From: an uncultured Bacillota bacterium
Lineage (GTDB): Bacteria > Bacillota_I > Bacilli_A > RFN20 > CAG-449
Assembly (NCBI GenBank): GCA_902493275.1
Contig: CABUOQ010000007.1
Coordinates: 1 to 59,449 of the forward strand
Direction of reading: 5' to 3'
DNA: 59,449 nucleotides
A model generated the notes under the pieces. It had not been told where the DNA came from and made no database searches. It saw only the letters and a program-made list of their open reading frames with translations. The translations under genes were made by a program, and so were the position numbers. Of the stretch, positions 54,920 to 59,449 are shown piece after piece (position 1 is the first letter of the stretch; the number at the start of each line of letters is the position of its first letter).

Positions 54920-55028
54920 ATGATTGTTGTGAAAGTTGGTTACATCTTTGTTTAACTATTTTTTTTATGTAATAAATGTTATAATTATTTAGCAAAAAGA
55001 TATTTTGCTTAAATTTGTGGAGGCTAAT

Positions 55029-55682
55029 ATGCATTTAGGCAATGATAGTAAATATGATTTAAAAAATATTACTCCAATTGGTGATTCAAAACTAACAAAT
55101 AAGAAGTTACTTTGTTTAGGTTCTTCAGTTACTTTTGGTGAGACTTCACAACATATTGCCTTTGGTGAGTATATCTCGAAAAGAAATAATATGAGTTTAT
55201 TAAAAGAAGCAGTTAGTGGGACTACATTAGTCGATATCGATGACCAATCCTATGTAGCGCGTTTAAAACGATTAGATAAAAATTTTAACCCAGATATTTT
55301 TATTTGTCAGTTATCAACTAATGATGCGACTAAAAATTTGTGCTTAGGTAATATCGATGATCAGATTCCAGATACAATTTCAGGTGCGATAAATTATATT
55401 ATAAATTATGTGAAAGAACATTATCATCTTTTGCCAATATTTTATACTAATCCTAAATATGATAATGACAATTATCAAAAAATGATTAATAGATTATATG
55501 AGATAAAAAAAATAACTAATATTAAGATTATAGATATGTTTAATAATGAAAACTTTAATAATATTAGTGATGAAGATAGAAAATTATATATGGTCGATGA
55601 TATTCATCCGAGTAAGGCTGGATATTTATTATGGTGGACACCTTATTTTGAAAAAAAATTGAAGGAATATATAGATGAATAA
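55029..55682 (+). CDS. SGNH/GDSL hydrolase
   Basis: A 217-residue esterase/acylhydrolase of the SGNH fold. Block I reads LCLGSSVTFGE, with the nucleophilic Ser in GSS where the family usually has GDS. Block III reads QLSTNDATKN with the catalytic Asn, and block V DDIHPSKAGY gives the Asp-His pair. The start at 55029 has GGAGG 5 bases upstream; an in-frame TTG at 55005 lies before it. No signal peptide, so it is cytosolic or leaderless. The YoaK-type gene overlaps by 8 bases. The substrate could be a surface or glycolipid ester. Confidence 0.87.
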   Translation: MHLGNDSKYDLKNITPIGDSKLTNKKLLCLGSSVTFGETSQHIAFGEYISKRNNMSLLKEAVSGTTLVDIDDQSYVARLKRLDKNFNPDIFICQLSTNDATKNLCLGNIDDQIPDTISGAINYIINYVKEHYHLLPIFYTNPKYDNDNYQKMINRLYEIKKITNIKIIDMFNNENFNNISDEDRKLYMVDDIHPSKAGYLLWWTPYFEKKLKEYIDE

Positions 55683-56370
55683 TATTGAAAATAAAAAGAA
55701 CATTTCAAATTCACTTTTAATCGCATTATTACTTTCAATTGCGGGTGGATTTTTAGATTCATATTCATATTTAGTTAGAAGTGAGACGTTTGCTACTATG
55801 CAAACAGGCAACATGATAAATTGTGTTCTAAGATTATTAAATAAAGATTTAACAGGATTTATGTTTTTATTGCCAGTACTATCTTTTTCCATCGGAATTA
55901 TAATCGCAATTTTGATAAATCATGGACTATCTAAAAAGAATAGTTGTTTTAAATACATTTCACTGATTATCGAAATATTATCAATGGTTGCCGCGGGATT
56001 TATTCCATTAGGTCAATTTAATTTTATTGTCACGATGTTAATTGCTTTTACATCGGCAATTCAAATTGAGACTTTTAAAGATGTCGAGGGAATGAGCTTT
56101 GCATCCACTATGTGCACGGGTAATTTAAAAAGTGCGATGGAGAATATTGGAAATTTTATAGTTAATCACCAAAAAGAGAATATCATACGATGTTTAAAAT
56201 ACATCTTGATTATTATTACTTTTTTATTCGGAATAACTATCGGATATGTATTTGTGGGTCTATTTAACCAATATGCTATATTATTTACTATAATTATCTA
56301 TGTGGTAGTTTTGATGATATTATTAATATTTAATTTTAAAAATAAAAATAAAGTTCTACAAAATAGTTGA
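55675..56370 (+). CDS. YoaK family (DUF1275) membrane protein
   Basis: A 231-residue protein with about six membrane segments. The opening AGGFLDSYSYLVRSETFATMQTGNM is the DUF1275/YoaK signature, and FASTMCTGNLKSAMENI repeats the TGN theme in the second half. Function is unknown. It overlaps the SGNH hydrolase gene by 8 bases; GAAGGAATAT lies before the ATG. Confidence 0.9.
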   Translation: MNNIENKKNISNSLLIALLLSIAGGFLDSYSYLVRSETFATMQTGNMINCVLRLLNKDLTGFMFLLPVLSFSIGIIIAILINHGLSKKNSCFKYISLIIEILSMVAAGFIPLGQFNFIVTMLIAFTSAIQIETFKDVEGMSFASTMCTGNLKSAMENIGNFIVNHQKENIIRCLKYILIIITFLFGITIGYVFVGLFNQYAILFTIIIYVVVLMILLIFNFKNKNKVLQNS

Positions 56371-56404
56371 TATATATTTTATAATCTTTTTAGGAGAAAA
56401 CAGT

Positions 56405-57004
56405 ATGAAAAAAATTAAAAAATCATTTATTATGGCCCTGTCATTATTGGTTATATGGGGATGTGCAAAACCTTTGACACCTGAATATATTGAATATGCT
56501 AGTCCAAATTATCTAATAGTATTTCATAAACTTTCTTTAGGTTTTAAAAGTGAAATTAGAAATAAAATAGATGAAGAATCTGGCTGCCTTGTTTGCTCAT
56601 ATAATAATCAAAAATCATACATATATGTTGATTATTTGGAACAAGGTCACACGATTATTTCTAATAAGTTGGAAATACAGATTAAAAATTCATTGATAGG
56701 CGCAGGATTAAGTAATGTTAAAATGACAGGAACAACTTATTATGCGGTTAAATATTTGCAAGAAAAGTATCTTCAAAGTGTAAGATTAACATATACTTAT
56801 CAAGAAAAAGTCTTTGATAATGGAGAATATAAAGATGTTGATAACCGCGGAATCATTTATTTAATTAATGATGATGAATATAATTCATATATGTTAATGA
56901 CCAATCTATATATTGATGAGGATAGCCAAGATTTCTACGATGAAGTTTTTGATTTAGCCAAAACGTTTTCTTTTGTGAATGGAGACAATTCAAATGGACT
57001 TTAA
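56405..57004 (+). CDS. Lipoprotein of unknown function
   Basis: A 199-residue lipoprotein with signal peptide MKKIKKSFIMALSLLVIWGC (lipobox IWGC, Cys20). The mature part is a single alpha/beta region with no Ser-rich linker, unlike the large lipoproteins upstream. No family recognised. AGGAG lies before the ATG. ligA starts inside its last codons (overlap of 11 bases), so the two are probably translated together. Confidence 0.75.
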   Translation: MKKIKKSFIMALSLLVIWGCAKPLTPEYIEYASPNYLIVFHKLSLGFKSEIRNKIDEESGCLVCSYNNQKSYIYVDYLEQGHTIISNKLEIQIKNSLIGAGLSNVKMTGTTYYAVKYLQEKYLQSVRLTYTYQEKVFDNGEYKDVDNRGIIYLINDDEYNSYMLMTNLYIDEDSQDFYDEVFDLAKTFSFVNGDNSNGL

Positions 57005-58976
57005 AGAAAGAATTGAATTATTAACAAAATTATTAAATCAATATGCATATGAATATTATGTTTTAGATAAACCTACTATCTCAGACTATGAATATGATAA
57101 GCTATATCGTGAATTGTTAATTTTAGAAAAAGAATATCCTGAGTATGTTCAAATTGATTCGCCAACAAGAAGAGTTGCAGATAAAGTTTTGGATAAATTT
57201 GATAAGATTACACACAAAGTTAAAATGATGTCAATAGATGATGTATTTGATTTTGAAGAAATAAAAAAATTTGATAATGATATTAAAAAGATTGATCCAC
57301 ATGCCATCTATAATTGCGAATTGAAAATAGATGGGCTATCGGTTTCTTGTGTGTATGAAAATGGTTTATTAAAGACAGCATCTACAAGAGGAAATGGAAC
57401 AATTGGAGAAATAATTACTGAAAATGCAAAGACAATTAATTCGATTCCATTAAGAATAAAAATACCTCTTTCAATAGAAGTTAGAGGTGAGATTTTTATG
57501 CCTAAAAAGTCACTTCAAAAATTAAATGATGAACGCCAAGAACAAGGGTTAGAATTGTTTCAAAATTGCCGTAATGCGGCTGCAGGAACAATAAAATCTT
57601 TAGATAGTAAAGTTGTTGCTTCAAGATCACTTGATAATTTCATGTATACTTTAATTGATAATGATAAAGGCGATGTTGAAGAACAATCAGAGGTATTAAA
57701 CTTTTTGTCATCATTGGGATTTAAAGTCAATAAAGAAGGTAAAAAATGCCATAATGTGGAAGAAATTTTTGAATATATCAATTATTGGAAAAACCATAAA
57801 GATGAATTGTCATATCCGATAGATGGTGTAGTTATAAAAGTTAATCAATTAGAGGATTATGAAAAAATCGGATACACGGTCAAGTGTCCAAAATGGTGTA
57901 TCGCTTATAAATATCCAGCGGAAGAAGCTAGTACAATTTTACGAAAAATTACTTTTCAAGTCGGAAGAACAGGGGTGGTTACTCCAGTAGCAAATTTTGA
58001 TACGGTATTTATATCTGGCACAGATGTTTCACGAGCAACACTTCATAATGAAGATTATATAAAATTAAGAGATATTAGAGAAGGAGATACAATTCGCGTT
58101 AGAAAATCTGGTGAAATAATCCCTGAGGTATTCGCTGTTGATTTTTCTAAAAGAAAAGAAGATAGTATGCCATTTGAAATGATTAAAACTTGTCCTATTT
58201 GCGGAGAAAATTTAATAAGAAAAGAAGGAGAAGCTGATTATTTTTGTGTAAATGATAATTGTAAAGCAAGAGTGCTTAACTCGATTATTCATTTTGCTTC
58301 TAAACCAGCGATGAATATTGAATCTTTAGGTGACAAATTAATTGAAAATTTCTATAATGAGGGATTAATTAAAGACATCGCTGATATTTATCATTTGTTT
58401 GAGAAAAAAGAACAATTAATCCAAATGGAAAAATTGGGTGAAAAAAGTGTAGAAAATATCATTTCATCGATTGAAGTTTCAAAATCTATGAATTTAGATA
58501 AACTATTATTTGCTTTGGGAATTAAAAATGTTGGCGCTAAAGTTGCCAGTGTGGTATGTTCAAAATTCTCGACAATTGATGAAATCATAAATGCTAATTA
58601 TAATGAATTAATCGCTATTGATGATGTGGGAGAAACTATCGCTAATAGCATTGTAAATTATTTTAAAAATGAGAAAAATCTATTATTAATTCAAAGGCTT
58701 AAGGAAGCAGGGGTTAACATGGTGTTTAAAAAGAAGGATACTATAAATGGAGCTTTTGCTCATAAAATAGTAGTGTTAACTGGTAATTTAAAGAATTATA
58801 CTAGAGAAGAAGCCACAAATTTGATTGAACAGCATGGTGGGACCACTACTTCAAGTGTCTCTAAGAGAACTGATTACGTTTTAGCGGGGGAAAAAGCTGG
58901 ATCAAAATTACAAAAAGCCCAGGATTTAGGAATAAAAATTATATCTGAAACAGATTTTGAAAACATGATTAAGTAA
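56994..58976 (+). CDS. ligA: NAD-dependent DNA ligase LigA
   Basis: Seals nicks in replication and repair using NAD+. I take the ATG at 56994 (660 residues) because GGAGA is 8 bases upstream; the ATG at 56979 overlaps that site. Domain Ia YEYYVLDKPTISDYEYDKL, adenylation site ELKIDG with Lys at about 111, the OB fold, a zinc finger (CPICG, then CVNDNCKAR), a helix-hairpin-helix region (LGIKNVGAKVA) and a C-terminal BRCT domain (IVVLTGNLKNYTREEA to the end). The length is typical. A lipoprotein gene precedes it with overlap. Confidence 0.97.
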   Translation: MDFKERIELLTKLLNQYAYEYYVLDKPTISDYEYDKLYRELLILEKEYPEYVQIDSPTRRVADKVLDKFDKITHKVKMMSIDDVFDFEEIKKFDNDIKKIDPHAIYNCELKIDGLSVSCVYENGLLKTASTRGNGTIGEIITENAKTINSIPLRIKIPLSIEVRGEIFMPKKSLQKLNDERQEQGLELFQNCRNAAAGTIKSLDSKVVASRSLDNFMYTLIDNDKGDVEEQSEVLNFLSSLGFKVNKEGKKCHNVEEIFEYINYWKNHKDELSYPIDGVVIKVNQLEDYEKIGYTVKCPKWCIAYKYPAEEASTILRKITFQVGRTGVVTPVANFDTVFISGTDVSRATLHNEDYIKLRDIREGDTIRVRKSGEIIPEVFAVDFSKRKEDSMPFEMIKTCPICGENLIRKEGEADYFCVNDNCKARVLNSIIHFASKPAMNIESLGDKLIENFYNEGLIKDIADIYHLFEKKEQLIQMEKLGEKSVENIISSIEVSKSMNLDKLLFALGIKNVGAKVASVVCSKFSTIDEIINANYNELIAIDDVGETIANSIVNYFKNEKNLLLIQRLKEAGVNMVFKKKDTINGAFAHKIVVLTGNLKNYTREEATNLIEQHGGTTTSSVSKRTDYVLAGEKAGSKLQKAQDLGIKIISETDFENMIK

Positions 58977-58996
58977 TATGAAAGGAGAAATTAATT

Positions 58997-59356
58997 ATGA
59001 TATGTCCAAGATGTGGTAAAGAAATTGAAGATGGAGCAAAATTCTGCTCTTATTGTGGTAGTGAAATTGGAAATTATTCAATTCATTACGAAAAAGAAAA
59101 TGTCCAAGAAGGAAAGGCTATTGGAATTTGCTCAATTGTATTTGCAGTGCTTTCTCCAATTGTAGGCTTGATTTTAGGAATTGTTGGAAGAAATGTATAC
59201 AAAAAAGAAGAAAATATTCGATTGGCTAAAATCGGACTTTATTTATCTATTGTTTTTATTGTAATTAATTTTCTAGTTTTATTATTCTATGTTCCGTTTG
59301 TCATTAAACTGGCAACGGAAATAATGTCCTCTGCTTTTAATTCAATGCCTTATTAA
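58997..59356 (+). CDS. Zinc-ribbon membrane protein (DUF4190-like)
   Basis: A 119-residue protein. The N-terminal zinc ribbon has CPRCG and CSYCG 14 residues apart, then a charged linker and two membrane helices (about 44-66 and 80-108). This is the zf-ribbon plus DUF4190-like layout common in Firmicutes; the role is unknown. GAAAGGAGA before the ATG. A terminator and then a group II intron start follow. Confidence 0.85.
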   Translation: MICPRCGKEIEDGAKFCSYCGSEIGNYSIHYEKENVQEGKAIGICSIVFAVLSPIVGLILGIVGRNVYKKEENIRLAKIGLYLSIVFIVINFLVLLFYVPFVIKLATEIMSSAFNSMPY

Positions 59357-59364
59357 AATAAAAG

Positions 59365-59395
59365 CTCATTGCTATTGATGGCAATGAGTTTTTTT
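59365..59395 (+). terminator. Terminator, and target site of the group II intron
   Basis: CTCATTGC (59365-59372) and GCAATGAG (59381-59388) form a perfect 8-bp stem with T7. The intron begins two bases later. Confidence 0.88.
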
Positions 59396-59397
59396 AA

Positions 59398-59449
59398 GTG
59401 TGACGGGCATGTCATATATCTAACGGGTGAAAGTCCCTAGTAGGAAAGT
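59398..59449 (+). mobile_element. 5' end of a group II intron, probably bacterial class C, cut by the window edge
   Basis: The sequence begins GTGTG, the group II 5' splice consensus GUGYG. It continues CGGGCATG and then ACGGGTGAAAGTCCC, which resembles the start of domain I in class C introns such as that of Oceanobacillus iheyensis (GUGUGCCCGGCAUG... GGGUGAGAGUCCC, from memory). Class C introns insert just 3' of rho-independent terminators, which is exactly the position here. The maturase and the other domains would lie beyond 59449. Confidence 0.8.

Overview
The window is a strongly AT-rich, gene-dense stretch of a low-GC Gram-positive (Firmicutes) chromosome. TGA is read as a stop: mutL ends in TGA, and a release factor 2 gene carries the classical TGA frameshift site. 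This argues against a Mycoplasma-type code. Conserved gene orders (cotE-mutS-mutL, secA-prfB-yitT, comFA-comFC), the many lipoproteins with serine-rich linkers after the lipobox, and the base composition suggest an uncultured Bacilli lineage near Erysipelotrichales/RF39/Acholeplasmatales. That placement is inference. Homologues of CotE and SpoIIQ suggest an endospore former or a recent descendant of one. No rRNA, tRNA or CRISPR array was seen, and no gene-free stretch exceeds 300 bases.

Layout. 1-2300: htpG (minus strand) behind a CIRCE/HrcA operator, and a tiny Ser-rich lipoprotein. 2377-10917: cotE-like gene, then mutS, mutL, miaA, fhs, folD and a DUF951 gene in tight array (spore coat, mismatch repair, tRNA modification, one-carbon folate metabolism). 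10957-19378: two fused ATPase-FtsX/MacB-type ABC proteins, then a heterodimeric ABC exporter. 19507-20665: ECF sigma factor and probable anti-sigma factor. 20817-24044: ferrous iron uptake (feoA, feoA, feoB, small Cys-rich membrane protein) behind palindromic operator-like sites. 24161-27085: cytidylate-kinase-like protein, aminotransferase, DUF2188 protein, SpoIIQ-like protein. 27140-29167: comFA, comFC, cold-shock protein. 29298-32871: second heterodimeric ABC exporter. 33005-39489: secA, prfB (programmed +1 frameshift), yitT-family gene, uvrB. 39587-43432: unknown protein divergent from an XRE regulator, then an M18 aminopeptidase and a membrane glycosyltransferase. 43434-47054: amino-sugar operon on the minus strand. 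47171-48429: two membrane proteins of unknown function. 48556-54874: three large surface lipoproteins. 55029-59356: SGNH hydrolase, YoaK-family protein, lipoprotein, ligA, zinc-ribbon membrane protein. From 59398 to the window edge lies the 5' end of a group II intron.

The most unusual object is the 45210-47054 gene. It is one continuous reading frame that joins a phosphoglucosamine mutase (GlmM) to the acetyltransferase beta-helix of GlmU, without the GlmU uridylyltransferase domain, and it sits immediately upstream of glmS. Together the two genes would carry fructose-6-phosphate to N-acetylglucosamine-1-phosphate. Other points worth checking are a ~200-residue domain found five times in two adjacent lipoproteins, two hairpins that look both like terminators and like covers for the next gene's ribosome binding site, and a possible forespore-type promoter before the SpoIIQ-like gene.
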